Assembly (NCBI GenBank): GCA_902588595.1
Contig: CACIPT010000007.1
Coordinates: forward strand, 1-47,771
Length of the DNA: 47,771 nucleotides
Direction: 5' to 3'
Origin: an uncultured Pelagibacteraceae bacterium
GTDB lineage: Bacteria > Pseudomonadota > Alphaproteobacteria > Pelagibacterales > Pelagibacteraceae
In this document: piece after piece, positions 1 to 10,135 of the stretch
Layout of the letters: the number at the start of each line of letters is the position of its first letter
How positions within the stretch are numbered: position 1 is the first letter of the stretch
Program-made: the position numbers and the translations under genes
The notes under the pieces: generated by a model
What the model was told of the DNA's origin: nothing
The model's database searches: none
What the model saw: only the letters and a program-made list of their open reading frames with translations

Positions 1-2472
1 TTTTAAATTTTCTCTATTCATTCCATCAATAAATTGTAAAGGTAATATTCCCATTCCAATTAGATTAGATCTGTGAATTCTTTCAAAACTTTCAGCTATA
101 ACTGATTTAATGCCAAGTAATTTTGTGCCTTTTGCAGCCCAATCTCTAGATGAACCAGTTCCATACTCTTTTCCACCTATAACGACTAAATCCGTGTTTC
201 TTTTTTTATATTCTACAACAGCATCAAAAACTGGCATGACTTTTCCTTCAGGAAATAACTTTGTAAATCCCCCTTCGGTGCCTGGTGTTATCTCATTTCT
301 AATCCTTATATTGGCAAATGTTCCTCTTGTCATGACTTCATGATTTCCTCTTCTTGATCCATAAGAATTATAATCTTTCGGTAAAATTTGGTGTTTCATA
401 AAATATTCACCAGCAGGGCTTTCTTTTTGTATAGATCCTGCAGGAGAAATATGATCTGTTGTGATCATGTCTCCTAAAATTAACAATGGCCTCGCATCTT
501 TGATTTGTTTAAATCCTTCTGGTTCATCTGATAGATTGTCAAAGAAAGGTGGCTTTTTTACGTAAGTTGATCCTTGGTCCCAATTATAAATACTACTTTT
601 TACAGTTTTGATTTTTTGCCATTGAATTGGCCCCTTTGAAACATTTAAGTATCTTTTAACAAACATTTCAGCATTTAATGCTTCTCTTAAAGTGTTTTCT
701 ATTTCCTTGTTTGAAGGCCAAATGTCTTTTAAAAAAATATCTTTGTCATTTTCATCTTTTCCTAAAGGATCTTTATATAGATTTACTTCCATGTGTCCTG
801 CTAAAGCGTATGCAACAACAAGTGGTGGTGAAGCTAGATAATTTGCTTTTATGTGTGGAGATATACGACCTTCAAAATTTCTATTGCCTGATAAAACTGA
901 TACTGCATATATATTTTCTTTTTCAATTGCTTCTACTATATTCTCAGGCAAAGGACCTGAGTTTCCAATACATGTTGTGCATCCATAACCAACTAAATTA
1001 AACCCCAATTTGTCCAAATATTTATTTAGACCAGCTTTTTCTAAATAATCAGTTACCACTTGTGATCCTGGCGCTAATGAAGTCTTTACCCATGGTTTTG
1101 TTTTCAATCCTATTTCTACAGCTTTTTTTGCCAATAATCCTGCTCCAATTAAAACATTTGGATTAGATGTATTTGTACATGATGTTATTGCAGCTATTAA
1201 TATAGAACCATCTTTAATTTCAAAATCGGTTCCACTAACTTTTGAAATGTGTTTCACTTTTCTTTCCGTAATATTTTCTAATACTTTTTTAAATCCAGAT
1301 GATGCTTCGTTTAATAAAACTTTGTCTTGAGGTCTTTTTGGTCCAGATATTGTTGGCACAAGTGAAGACATATCTAGAAAAACTTTGTCAGTAAATTTAA
1401 CATTGTCACTTGCCCATAACCCTTGTTCTTTTGCATATTTTTCTACAGTAGCAACTGTATGCTTATCTCTTCCCGAAAATCTTAAATATTTTAAAGCCTC
1501 ATCATCGATTGGAAAAAAACCACAAGTAGCACCATATTCTGGGGCCATATTTGCTATAGTAGCTCTATCAGCAAGAGTTAAATTTTTTAGCCCATCTCCA
1601 TAAAATTCAACAAATTTTCCAACAACTCCTTTGTCTCTTAAAATTTTTACTACTGTTAAAACTAAATCTGTAGCCGTGATACCCTCAGGCATTTTATTTT
1701 TTAGCTCAAAACCTATTACTTCAGGAATTAACATTGAAATTGGTTGTCCAAGCATTCCAGCTTCAGCCTCTATTCCACCAACTCCCCAGCCAAGAACAGA
1801 CAATCCATTTACCATTGTTGTATGGCTATCTGTTCCTACCAATGTGTCTGGAAATAAATATTCATCTTCTCTATATTTTTCTGACCAAACAACTTTTGAT
1901 AGATATTCTAAATTTACTTGATGACATATACCGGTGCCTGGAGGAACAATTCTAAAATTATTAAAAGCCTGTTGTCCCCATTTTAAAAAAGAATATCTTT
2001 CTTCATTTCTTTTAAATTCTATATCAACATTTTTCTCAAATGAATCAGATTTTGCAGACTGATCAACTTGCACTGAATGGTCTATAACCAAATCAACAGA
2101 AGAAATGGGATTAATAGTATTTGGATCTTTATTTTTTTCCTTAACTGCTTCACGCATTGCTGCTAGGTCTGCGACCGCTGGTATCCCAGTGTAATCTTGA
2201 AGCAAAACCCTTGCTGGTCTATAGGCAATTTCAGTATTTGATTTTTTTTCTTTTAACCAGTTTTGAATTGCCTTTATTTGATTCTTGGTAACTGACAAAT
2301 CATCTTCATATCTAAGTAAATTTTCTAGTAAAACTTTTAATGATTTTGGTAGATTTGAAATACCCGATAAACCATTTTTTTCGGCTTCAGTTAAAGAATA
2401 ATACTTATAATCTTTACCATTTATATTTATAGATTTTAATGATTTATATGAATTTTTATTACCAGGTTTCAT
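1..2472 (-). CDS. acnA: Aconitate hydratase A, 3' end truncated by window edge
   Basis: Minus-strand frame open from base 1 to ATG at 2470-2472 (not in ORF track because it runs off the edge). Translation contains DLVIDHSVQVD, VGTDSHTTMVNGLSVLGWGVGGIEAEAGMLGQP, AITSCTNTSNP, GNRNFEGRISP, GDMITTDHISPAG, GSSRDWAAKG, all typical of AcnA. Confidence 0.97.
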   Translation of the reverse strand, partial: MKPGNKNSYKSLKSININGKDYKYYSLTEAEKNGLSGISNLPKSLKVLLENLLRYEDDLSVTKNQIKAIQNWLKEKKSNTEIAYRPARVLLQDYTGIPAVADLAAMREAVKEKNKDPNTINPISSVDLVIDHSVQVDQSAKSDSFEKNVDIEFKRNEERYSFLKWGQQAFNNFRIVPPGTGICHQVNLEYLSKVVWSEKYREDEYLFPDTLVGTDSHTTMVNGLSVLGWGVGGIEAEAGMLGQPISMLIPEVIGFELKNKMPEGITATDLVLTVVKILRDKGVVGKFVEFYGDGLKNLTLADRATIANMAPEYGATCGFFPIDDEALKYLRFSGRDKHTVATVEKYAKEQGLWASDNVKFTDKVFLDMSSLVPTISGPKRPQDKVLLNEASSGFKKVLENITERKVKHISKVSGTDFEIKDGSILIAAITSCTNTSNPNVLIGAGLLAKKAVEIGLKTKPWVKTSLAPGSQVVTDYLEKAGLNKYLDKLGFNLVGYGCTTCIGNSGPLPENIVEAIEKENIYAVSVLSGNRNFEGRISPHIKANYLASPPLVVAYALAGHMEVNLYKDPLGKDENDKDIFLKDIWPSNKEIENTLREALNAEMFVKRYLNVSKGPIQWQKIKTVKSSIYNWDQGSTYVKKPPFFDNLSDEPEGFKQIKDARPLLILGDMITTDHISPAGSIQKESPAGEYFMKHQILPKDYNSYGSRRGNHEVMTRGTFANIRIRNEITPGTEGGFTKLFPEGKVMPVFDAVVEYKKRNTDLVVIGGKEYGTGSSRDWAAKGTKLLGIKSVIAESFERIHRSNLIGMGILPLQFIDGMNRENLK

Positions 2473-2516
2473 AAATTTATATCTTATAGTTTATTTCGAC
2501 TAAATTATGTATCAAA

Positions 2517-3107
2517 TTATAAGTAAAATGTTGCAATACAAGCCAATAAGAGTGATGACATAACATAATTAAAAATCTTTACAAATTTCTCATTTGTCGC
2601 AAATCTTCTAAAAAATTTACCTACGAGAGTCCAAAAAGTTATACTTATTAAAGCACAAAGGAAACAAACAAGAATAACCCAAAATGAATAATTAATAAAA
2701 TTACTACCACTTTCCACATAAGTGGAAACAATAATAATCGCTACGATTACTCCTTTGGGATTCAGAAACTGAAAAAAAAATGTTTCTATAAATTTGACTG
2801 GATTTTCTTTTTTTTTTTCTTTTACATTTTTAGTGAATGCTATTTTATATGCTAAATAAATTAAGAAAATAGATCCTAAAATTTTTAACATTTCCTGAAT
2901 TAGTGGATAAAGTTTAAAAATATTAATTAAGCCAAAATTTAATACACAAACCATTGCGGTAAATCCAAAAATTACTCCTAACATGTGTGGAAAGGTTTTT
3001 ATTACCCCAAAATTAAAACCAGAATAAGAAGCCACTATATTATTAGGACCTGGTGAACAACTTGTTCCAAGCATAAATAGTGATAGTGACAAAATTTCAG
3101 GATGCAT
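2517..3107 (-). CDS. LysE/RhtB family amino-acid exporter
   Basis: 196 aa, multiple TM segments, N-terminal SPGPNNIVASYSGFNFG motif typical of LysE/RhtB. Confidence 0.88.
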   Translation of the reverse strand: MHPEILSLSLFMLGTSCSPGPNNIVASYSGFNFGVIKTFPHMLGVIFGFTAMVCVLNFGLINIFKLYPLIQEMLKILGSIFLIYLAYKIAFTKNVKEKKKENPVKFIETFFFQFLNPKGVIVAIIIVSTYVESGSNFINYSFWVILVCFLCALISITFWTLVGKFFRRFATNEKFVKIFNYVMSSLLLACIATFYL

Positions 3108-3111
3108 TTAA

Positions 3112-3453
3112 TTAAGCTATTGGAAGACCGTTATCAGCTTTTTGTGAAGGATGAACTAAAGTAACTTTACCTTCTTTATCTACCGATCCTAGAATTAAAA
3201 CCTGAGAAACTATACCAGCTATATTTTTTTCAGGAAAATTACATACTGCTATAACTTGCTTTCCTTTCAAATTTTCTTCATGATAATAATGTGTAATTTG
3301 AGCTGACGATTGTTTAATTCCAATTTCTTTACCAAAATCAACTTCTACTATCAATGAGGGTTTTCTTGCTTTTTCGTTTTTTTTTACAGATATGACAGTT
3401 CCTAATCTAATATCAACTTTATTAAAAATATCGTAGGTTATTTGTTCTTTCAT
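3112..3453 (-). CDS. csaA: CsaA-like tRNA-binding-domain protein
   Basis: 113 aa: VDIRLGTVISVKKNEKARKPSLIVEVDFG...KQSSAQIT..YHEENLKGKQVIAVCNFPEKNIAGIVSQVLILG matches EMAP-type tRNA-binding/CsaA family. Confidence 0.85.
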   Translation of the reverse strand: MKEQITYDIFNKVDIRLGTVISVKKNEKARKPSLIVEVDFGKEIGIKQSSAQITHYYHEENLKGKQVIAVCNFPEKNIAGIVSQVLILGSVDKEGKVTLVHPSQKADNGLPIA

Positions 3454-3480
3454 TTTTTTAATATATAATTGATTATATTT

Positions 3481-4671
3481 ATGAGTACAGAAAATAATAC
3501 TAAAGAACTTTACGAAAATTCAATAAAAATTTTATCTGATCTAATATCTTTTAAAACTATATCTGGTCAAGACAATAATTCTTTAATTAACTATTGCGAT
3601 GATATATTGAAAAAACTAGGTGCAACTTCATTTAGAACTTTTGATGATGATAAAAAAAGAGTAAATCTTTTTGCAACCTTAAAAGCAAAGAAGTCAAATA
3701 GTAAGGTTCCTATAATTTTGTCTGGCCATACAGATGTTGTTCCTGTTTCAAAAGGATGGTCTTCAGATCCATTCAAAGCTACTATTAAAGACGATAAGCT
3801 TTACGGTAGAGGTTCATGTGATATGAAAGGTTTTATTGCATGTGTGTTGGCATTTGCTCCAATTTTTTCTAGATCAAATTTAGATAGAGATATTAACTTT
3901 TCCTTTACCTTTGATGAAGAAACAGCATGTATAGGTGCCCCCCTATTAATTAATGAACTAAAAAAAAGAGGATTTAACAAAGGTATATGTATAGTTGGTG
4001 AACCAACAAATATGAAAATTATCGATGCTCATAAAGGTGCTTATGAATATACAACTTATTTTGAAGGTTTGGCTGGTCATAGTTCTCAACCACATAAAGG
4101 TGTTAGTGCTGTCGAGTATGCCGCAAGATATGTAAATAAACTTATTGAACTAAGAGAAAAGCTTAAAGACAGAGCTCCAAAAAATTCTATTTTTGACCCA
4201 CCCTACTCAACTCTTTCTGTTGGAGGTATATTTGGAGGAATTGCTCATAATGTAATTTCTGACAAATGTAATGTGAAATGGGAAACAAGACCAGTTGTTA
4301 AAGATGATGCAGTGTTTTTAAATTTAGAGTTAGAAAAATATGTCAGTGAAACACTTTTGCCAAATATGAAAAAAGTTTTTCCTGATTCAAAAATCACTAA
4401 AGAGATTATTGGAGAAATAATTGGATTTAATAGAGACGAAAAATCTGAAGCTTGCGAATTTGTTTCAAGTATAACAGGAGATAACTCAAGAGAAGTAGTT
4501 TCCTTTGGAACAGAAGCTGGTCTATTCCAAGAAATTGGTATAAGTACCGCTGTATGCGGACCAGGATCAATAGAACAAGCACATAAAGTAGATGAATTCA
4601 TAAAATTAGAAGAAATAAATAAATGTTTGAATTTCTTAAATGGTGTTAAAAATAAATCGGTACAAAAATAG
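3481..4671 (+). CDS. ArgE/DapE (M20) family deacetylase, acetylornithine deacetylase-like
   Basis: LSGHTDVVPVSKGWSSDPF, YGRGSCDMKGF, FTFDEETACIGA, GEPTNM, FGTEAGLFQ. ORF track starts at 3469; the internal ATG at 3481 (MSTENN) looks likelier. Confidence 0.88.
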   Translation: MSTENNTKELYENSIKILSDLISFKTISGQDNNSLINYCDDILKKLGATSFRTFDDDKKRVNLFATLKAKKSNSKVPIILSGHTDVVPVSKGWSSDPFKATIKDDKLYGRGSCDMKGFIACVLAFAPIFSRSNLDRDINFSFTFDEETACIGAPLLINELKKRGFNKGICIVGEPTNMKIIDAHKGAYEYTTYFEGLAGHSSQPHKGVSAVEYAARYVNKLIELREKLKDRAPKNSIFDPPYSTLSVGGIFGGIAHNVISDKCNVKWETRPVVKDDAVFLNLELEKYVSETLLPNMKKVFPDSKITKEIIGEIIGFNRDEKSEACEFVSSITGDNSREVVSFGTEAGLFQEIGISTAVCGPGSIEQAHKVDEFIKLEEINKCLNFLNGVKNKSVQK

Positions 4672-4675
4672 ATAA

Positions 4676-5581
4676 ATGTCAAAAAAATATCCAAGAGACA
4701 TGATTGGTTATGGTTCAAAAGAGCCAAGAGTTACATGGCCTAACAATGCAAAGCTAGCTTTACAAATCGTTCTTAATTATGAAGAAGGTGCAGAAAATAA
4801 TATTTTACATGGAGATGAAAAATCCGAAACTTTCTTGTCTGAAATTATAGGTGCTAAAGCAATTAAAGCTAGACACATAAATATGGAATCAATGTATGAG
4901 TATGGATCAAGAAGTGGTTTTTGGAGAATTCATAAATTATTTCAAGAAAAAAATATACCTGTAACAATTTTTGGAGTAGCAATGGCATTAGAAAGAAATC
5001 CTGAAGTTTGTAGTGCAATAAAAAATGGAAATTATGAAATTGCCTGTCATGGATGGAGATGGATTGATTACCAAAATGTAAAGAAAAGTGTTGAAAAAAA
5101 AGATATGAAATTGGCAATTAAAACGATAAAAAAAATTTTTGGTGAAAGACCTTTGGGTTGGTACACCGGAAGGTGTAGCCCTAATACTAGAGATTTGGTT
5201 TTCGATGATGGTGGATTTTTATATGACAGCGACTCATACAGTGATGATTTGCCCTACTGGGAATATAAAAAAAATAAAAAACAATTAATTATTCCTTATA
5301 CTTTAGACAATAACGACATGAGGTTTGCAACAAATCAAGGGTTTAATAGTGGAGATCAATTTTATACATACTTAAAAGATAGTTTTGATGCTCTTTACGA
5401 TGAAGGAAAAGCTAACCCAAAAATGATGTCAGTTGGGTTACATTGTAGGTTAATAGGCAGACCTGGGAGATTCCAAGCTCTGAAAAAATTTATCGATTAT
5501 GTTCTAAAGTTCGATGACATATGGATTTGCAAAAGAATTGATATAGCAAAACACTGGATAAAAAATTACCCAAATAAATAG
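4676..5581 (+). CDS. puuE: PuuE-type allantoinase / polysaccharide deacetylase family protein
   Basis: YPRDMIGYGSKEPRVTWPNNAKLALQIVLNYEEGAENNILHGD, HGWRWIDYQ, GWYTGRCSPNTRDLV, LHCRLIGRPGR; followed directly by allantoicase. Confidence 0.9.
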   Translation: MSKKYPRDMIGYGSKEPRVTWPNNAKLALQIVLNYEEGAENNILHGDEKSETFLSEIIGAKAIKARHINMESMYEYGSRSGFWRIHKLFQEKNIPVTIFGVAMALERNPEVCSAIKNGNYEIACHGWRWIDYQNVKKSVEKKDMKLAIKTIKKIFGERPLGWYTGRCSPNTRDLVFDDGGFLYDSDSYSDDLPYWEYKKNKKQLIIPYTLDNNDMRFATNQGFNSGDQFYTYLKDSFDALYDEGKANPKMMSVGLHCRLIGRPGRFQALKKFIDYVLKFDDIWICKRIDIAKHWIKNYPNK

Positions 5582-5586
5582 CTACA

Positions 5587-6579
5587 ATGAAAAAAAATAA
5601 TATTATTTACTTAAATGGATTAATAGATTTAGCTCAATCAAGATTGGGTTCTAAAATAGTTTACAAAACAGATGAATTTTTTGCACCTGCTAAAAGAATT
5701 ATTAATCCTTGGCCTCCTATATTTAAAGAAGGGGTATTTGATAAACACGGTAAATGGATGGATGGATGGGAAACTAGAAGAAAGAGAACAAAAGGTTATG
5801 ATTTTTTAATTTTAAAATTTGGAAAACCTGGTTTGATAAAAAAAGTGGACGTTGATACTTCTTATTTTTCTGGAAATCATCCTAATCAAGTTTCATTGCA
5901 AGCTTGTATTAGTAAAAAAAAAATACCTGATAAAAAAACTAAATGGATAACAATTATTAAAAAAAGCCGAACTAAAGCAAATAGCCATCACTTTTTTAAT
6001 GTAAAAAATAAAAATTATTTTAGCCATATAAAATTAAATATTTTTCCAGATGGAGGAGTAGCAAGATTAAGAGTTTACGGATCAAGAAAAATCAAAAATA
6101 ATGTTCAAAATAAAATTCAAAACCTGACATCAGTTGTGAATGGAGCAGTGCCAATTGCTTGTAATAATGAACATTTTGGAAGAGCAGAAAATATACTTGC
6201 CCCAGGGATTGGGAAAAATATGGGTGATGGCTGGGAAACTAGAAGAAGCAGAGGAAAAAATTTTGACTGGATAATAATAAAATGCTCATCACCAGGAAAA
6301 ATAAATAAAATTCAATTAGACACACATCATTTTAAAGGAAACTATCCAGATAAGTGCTCTGTACAAGCAGCCTATATTCCAAATAAAATTTCAGAAAAAA
6401 ATATTGTTAGTAAATCAAAAAGATGGGCTTATCTTCTTAATAAAGTTAAACTGTATGCACATAAAAAACATAACTTTAATAATAAAATAATGAAAAATAA
6501 AAAAATAAATTATATTAGAATTAATATTTTCCCAGATGGTGGAATTTCTAGAATAAGAGCCTTTGGAAAAGTAGAATGA
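5587..6579 (+). CDS. alc: Allantoicase
   Basis: Two internal allantoicase repeats: DGWETRRKR..GYDFLILKFGKPGLIKKVDVDTSYFSGNHPNQVSLQ and DGWETRRSRGKNFDWIIIKCSSPGKINKIQLDTHHFKGNYPDKCSVQ, each ending NIFPDGG(V/I)(A/S)R(L/I)R. Confidence 0.95.
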   Translation: MKKNNIIYLNGLIDLAQSRLGSKIVYKTDEFFAPAKRIINPWPPIFKEGVFDKHGKWMDGWETRRKRTKGYDFLILKFGKPGLIKKVDVDTSYFSGNHPNQVSLQACISKKKIPDKKTKWITIIKKSRTKANSHHFFNVKNKNYFSHIKLNIFPDGGVARLRVYGSRKIKNNVQNKIQNLTSVVNGAVPIACNNEHFGRAENILAPGIGKNMGDGWETRRSRGKNFDWIIIKCSSPGKINKIQLDTHHFKGNYPDKCSVQAAYIPNKISEKNIVSKSKRWAYLLNKVKLYAHKKHNFNNKIMKNKKINYIRINIFPDGGISRIRAFGKVE

Positions 6580-7073
6580 CTGAAAAAATAATAAAACCAA
6601 TACCAATTACAAAACAAAATTTTTCTAAATACGGAGATATGATTTCAACAAAAGATATAAAGCCCTTGGAAATCAATAATGGATACGCTAAAAGATATGA
6701 TGGTATAGCTAATTTAAACACCTCTAAAGATAATGGTGAAACTACTATTAGCATCTTTTCTGCCTTAAAAAGAAACTTTCCAATGAAAATTGATATGATG
6801 GAAAAACATCCTTTAGGAAGTCAAGCATTCATACCGATGAAAGAAACTACTTTTTTAGTATTTGTGGCACCCAAGGAAGAAAAGTTAGATTTAAATAAAG
6901 CTGAATCTTTTATAATTCCACCTGGTATAGGAATAAATTACAATCCTGGAACTTGGCATTTTCCATTGATATCTACTGAAGACATGAATTTTCTTGTAAT
7001 TGATAGAAAAGGATCTGGTGATAATTTAGTTGTTGAAAACTTAGATAAGGAAAATATTACTCTAAAATACTAA
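6576..7073 (+). CDS. allA: Ureidoglycolate lyase
   Basis: 165 aa; HPLGSQAFIPMKETTFLVFVAP, GIGINYNPGTWHFPL; ATGA overlap with allantoicase. Confidence 0.92.
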   Translation: MTEKIIKPIPITKQNFSKYGDMISTKDIKPLEINNGYAKRYDGIANLNTSKDNGETTISIFSALKRNFPMKIDMMEKHPLGSQAFIPMKETTFLVFVAPKEEKLDLNKAESFIIPPGIGINYNPGTWHFPLISTEDMNFLVIDRKGSGDNLVVENLDKENITLKY

Positions 7074-7100
7074 AGCCCGCCGCATAATACGGCGAGCTTT
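7072..7100. terminator. Intrinsic (bidirectional) terminator between converging allA and NCS1 permease
   Basis: AAAGCcCGCCG cataata CGGCGaGCTTT stem-loop followed by T-rich sequence. Confidence 0.8.
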
Positions 7101-7119
7101 TAATTTTAAACTACTTAAT

Positions 7120-8574
7120 TTATTTGCTTTTTCCAGATATTACCATGTGAATGATAGCACCTAAAGCTGCTCCAATCATCCAAGCATATCCTCCTCCTCC
7201 GCCTAAATTAGCAAAGAAATCATCTAAGCCTGCAAATAATATGTTTGGCCAAACAGATCCAACTGCAACATAACCTGATATTAACCAAGCTAACATTGCT
7301 TTTCCATTGAATCCACCGTTGTAATGATATTTTCCTCTTGCTTTCTCAGAGAATAAATCATCAACGTTAATTTTTTGTTTTTTAATTACATAATAATCAA
7401 CAATCATTATTCCAAACACAGGTGCTAATATAGCTCCTAACGTATTAACAAATGGAAACATTCCCATCTGTGTAATAACAGCAACCCATAAGCCACCAAT
7501 AACAAATCCAAAAATAGCAGTAATTAATCCACCGGTTCTAAAATTTATTTTGTCTGGCATTAAGTTTGCAAGGTCATACGCTGGAGGTATAAAATTAGCT
7601 ACCATATTTATACCAACTGTAGCTGCAAAGAATGCAAAAGCTGCAATTAAAGTTAAAAGTAAATTATCTACTTTTGCAACCATGTCTGTTGGTTGTGCAA
7701 TGTATTCTCCAAATATTGCAATTGTACCACCAGTGATCATTAAAGTTATGAAAGAAAAGAAAATTACGTTTCCTACTAATCCCCATAGGTTTCCTTTTTT
7801 CATTTCTTGTTCATTTTTAACGAATCTAGCAAAGTCACCAAAGTTAATAACTACTGCAGCAAAGTATCCAACCATAATTGAAAACACAGCTAGGAAAGCA
7901 CCAAATGAACCTAATCCTTCAAATCCACCTGAACGTTCACCACCTGAAAATATTTCTCCAACTTCTGATAATAATCCGCCACCTGCTTTAGCCCATATAG
8001 CAATCATTAAAACAACCATAACAATATAAACTGCTGGTCCTGCAAAGTTTAAAAATCTTCTAACAAGATCAATACCTTGCCAAAATAAATAAACTTGGAA
8101 AAGTGATACGAAAATAAATGATATCCACATAACACCTGACATTCCAAGTAATACAGGTTCACCTTGTATACCTGTCAAACCAGTTATTAATAATGCTACT
8201 GCCGTTGATGCTGCATAAGTTTGAGCACCGTACCAAAACATTGCAACAAGACCTCTTGCCATTGCTGGAAAGTTTGCTCCAAATACTCCCATACTTACAC
8301 GTGCAAATACTGGATATGGAATACCATGCTTAACACTTGGTTTTCCTGATAGGTTAACAAGCCACATTATAAAAAATCCTGCTAGTATTAATGCAAGAAA
8401 TACAGCCCAGCCATTTAAGCCAGAAGCTATAAATAATGATGCCGCCAAAGTATATCCAAATAAACTTTGAACATCGTTAGCCCATACGTTAAAGATTTCG
8501 AACCATCCCCATTTTTTCTGAGAACTAGGGGTTGGTGCTAAATCTTTATTATATAATTTCGAAGATCTACTCAT
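7120..8574 (-). CDS. NCS1 family nucleobase/allantoin-type permease
   Basis: 484 aa, about 12 TM; SSKLYNKDLAPTPSSQKKWGWFEIFNVWANDVQSLFGYTLAASLF, GIPYPVFARVSMGVFGANFPAMARGLVAMFWYGAQTY typical of NCS1. Strong AGGAGGG ribosome binding site just upstream. Confidence 0.92.
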   Translation of the reverse strand: MSRSSKLYNKDLAPTPSSQKKWGWFEIFNVWANDVQSLFGYTLAASLFIASGLNGWAVFLALILAGFFIMWLVNLSGKPSVKHGIPYPVFARVSMGVFGANFPAMARGLVAMFWYGAQTYAASTAVALLITGLTGIQGEPVLLGMSGVMWISFIFVSLFQVYLFWQGIDLVRRFLNFAGPAVYIVMVVLMIAIWAKAGGGLLSEVGEIFSGGERSGGFEGLGSFGAFLAVFSIMVGYFAAVVINFGDFARFVKNEQEMKKGNLWGLVGNVIFFSFITLMITGGTIAIFGEYIAQPTDMVAKVDNLLLTLIAAFAFFAATVGINMVANFIPPAYDLANLMPDKINFRTGGLITAIFGFVIGGLWVAVITQMGMFPFVNTLGAILAPVFGIMIVDYYVIKKQKINVDDLFSEKARGKYHYNGGFNGKAMLAWLISGYVAVGSVWPNILFAGLDDFFANLGGGGGYAWMIGAALGAIIHMVISGKSK

Positions 8575-8687
8575 ATATCTCCCTCCTTTTTTTATTATTT
8601 CAATGGTAGAATTTATGTAGTTAATTACAAGCTTTTTAAAAATGTTGTTTTATGCAACTATTTGAGACAAATTTGAACGATAGGTTT

Positions 8688-10121
8688 TTAATTCCACCCG
8701 CCAACGGACTTAACTTCTAAAAATTCTGTTAAGCCTTCTTGTCCAGCTTCCCTGCCAATACCAGAATGTTTGTAGCCACCAAAAGGGGCGTCCACCGCTA
8801 TACCTGCTCCATTAACGTCAACCATTCCTGATCTTAATTTTCTTGCAACTCTTTTTACTTTTTCAGGATCTTGTGTTTGGATATAATTTGTAAGACCATA
8901 AGGGGTATCATTAGCAATAGAAATGGCTTCTTCTTCGGATTCAAAAGGCATTACTGATAATACTGGACCAAATATTTCTGTTTTTGCAATTTCCATTTCA
9001 TTTTTTACATCTGCAAATACGGTTGGTTTAATATAATAACCTTTCTCTAATCCATTTGGTTTTCCAGGTCCTCCTGCTACTAATTTTGCTCCCTCATCAA
9101 TTCCTTTTTGAATTAAATTTTGAATTTTATTAAATTGAGCTTCAGAAATTACTGGTCCTATATGATCTCCTTCTTTATTTGGATCGTCAACTTTAAACTC
9201 ATTTGCATATTTTTTAAGTCTTTCAACTGCTTCTTTGTACATTGATTTTTCGACAAGCATTCTAGTGGGTGCATTACATGATTGACCAGAATTTCTAAAA
9301 CATCTTAATGCACCTCTTTCTATTGCTTCCGGGTCAGCATCTTTAAAAATAATGTTAGCACCCTTTCCACCAAGTTCTAAACTAACTCTTTTAAAATCTT
9401 TGGCTGCATTTTTTGAAATTAAAGCTCCTGCTCTAGTAGATCCGGTAAAAGATATCATGTTTACATCAGGATGACTTGTTAGTGCGTCTCCTGTTATAGC
9501 TCCATCTCCATTAACCAAGTTAAAAACACCAGGAGGAAATTTAGCTTCATCAATCATCTCAGCAAGTATCATAGATGATAGTGGAGCCAGTTCAGATGGT
9601 TTTAATATCATTGTGCATCCTGCTGAAATTGCAGGTATCACTTTAAGACAAACTTGATTCATCGGCCAATTCCAAGGTGTAATCAATGCACAAACTCCTT
9701 TTGGCTCATATAATATTCTTTGATTTGGTGCATGTTCACCTAATGGTTTTTCAAATTCAAATTTTTTTAAATATTTAATAAATGATTTGATGTGACTTGC
9801 GCCAGTTCCTGTTTGAAGTTTAGAAGAGAAATCTTTAGGCGCTCCCATCTCAAGAGTGATAGCATCAGAAATATCATTCCATCTTTTTTTATAAATTTCA
9901 TAAAGTTTTTCTAATAATTTTATTCTCTCTTCTTTTGAAGAAAATCCCCAAGAATTAAATGCATTTTTAGCAGCTATAACAGCTGAATGAACATCTTCTT
10001 TATCCCCAAGCGAAATTACAGCACAACTTTTTTCGGTTGCTGGATCAATAACTTCTATTTGTTTTTGATTTTTTGGAGCTATCCATTTGCCATTGATATA
10101 AAAATTTTTCTTTTCAAGCAT
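8688..10121 (-). CDS. NAD(P)-dependent aldehyde dehydrogenase
   Basis: TPWNWPMNQ, FTGSTRAG, LELGGKGANIIF, NSGQSCNAPTRM (catalytic Cys), EIFGPVLSVMPF, PFGGYKHSGIGRE. ORF track start 10130 (MFCM...); internal ATG at 10121 (MLEKKNFYINGKW) matches the paralogue start. Confidence 0.95.
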   Translation of the reverse strand: MLEKKNFYINGKWIAPKNQKQIEVIDPATEKSCAVISLGDKEDVHSAVIAAKNAFNSWGFSSKEERIKLLEKLYEIYKKRWNDISDAITLEMGAPKDFSSKLQTGTGASHIKSFIKYLKKFEFEKPLGEHAPNQRILYEPKGVCALITPWNWPMNQVCLKVIPAISAGCTMILKPSELAPLSSMILAEMIDEAKFPPGVFNLVNGDGAITGDALTSHPDVNMISFTGSTRAGALISKNAAKDFKRVSLELGGKGANIIFKDADPEAIERGALRCFRNSGQSCNAPTRMLVEKSMYKEAVERLKKYANEFKVDDPNKEGDHIGPVISEAQFNKIQNLIQKGIDEGAKLVAGGPGKPNGLEKGYYIKPTVFADVKNEMEIAKTEIFGPVLSVMPFESEEEAISIANDTPYGLTNYIQTQDPEKVKRVARKLRSGMVDVNGAGIAVDAPFGGYKHSGIGREAGQEGLTEFLEVKSVGGWN

Positions 10122-10135
10122 ACAGAACAAATAAC

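Noticed and set aside
110-1955. Plus-strand ORFs (77, 107, 72, 96, 73 aa)
   Set aside because: Antisense to a clear full-length aconitase frame; no ribosome binding sites or domain signals.
4245-4727. 160-aa minus-strand ORF
   Set aside because: Antisense to the ArgE-like CDS and start of puuE; composition looks like a shadow ORF.
7550-8029. 159-aa plus-strand ORF
   Set aside because: Antisense shadow of the NCS1 permease; no domain signals.
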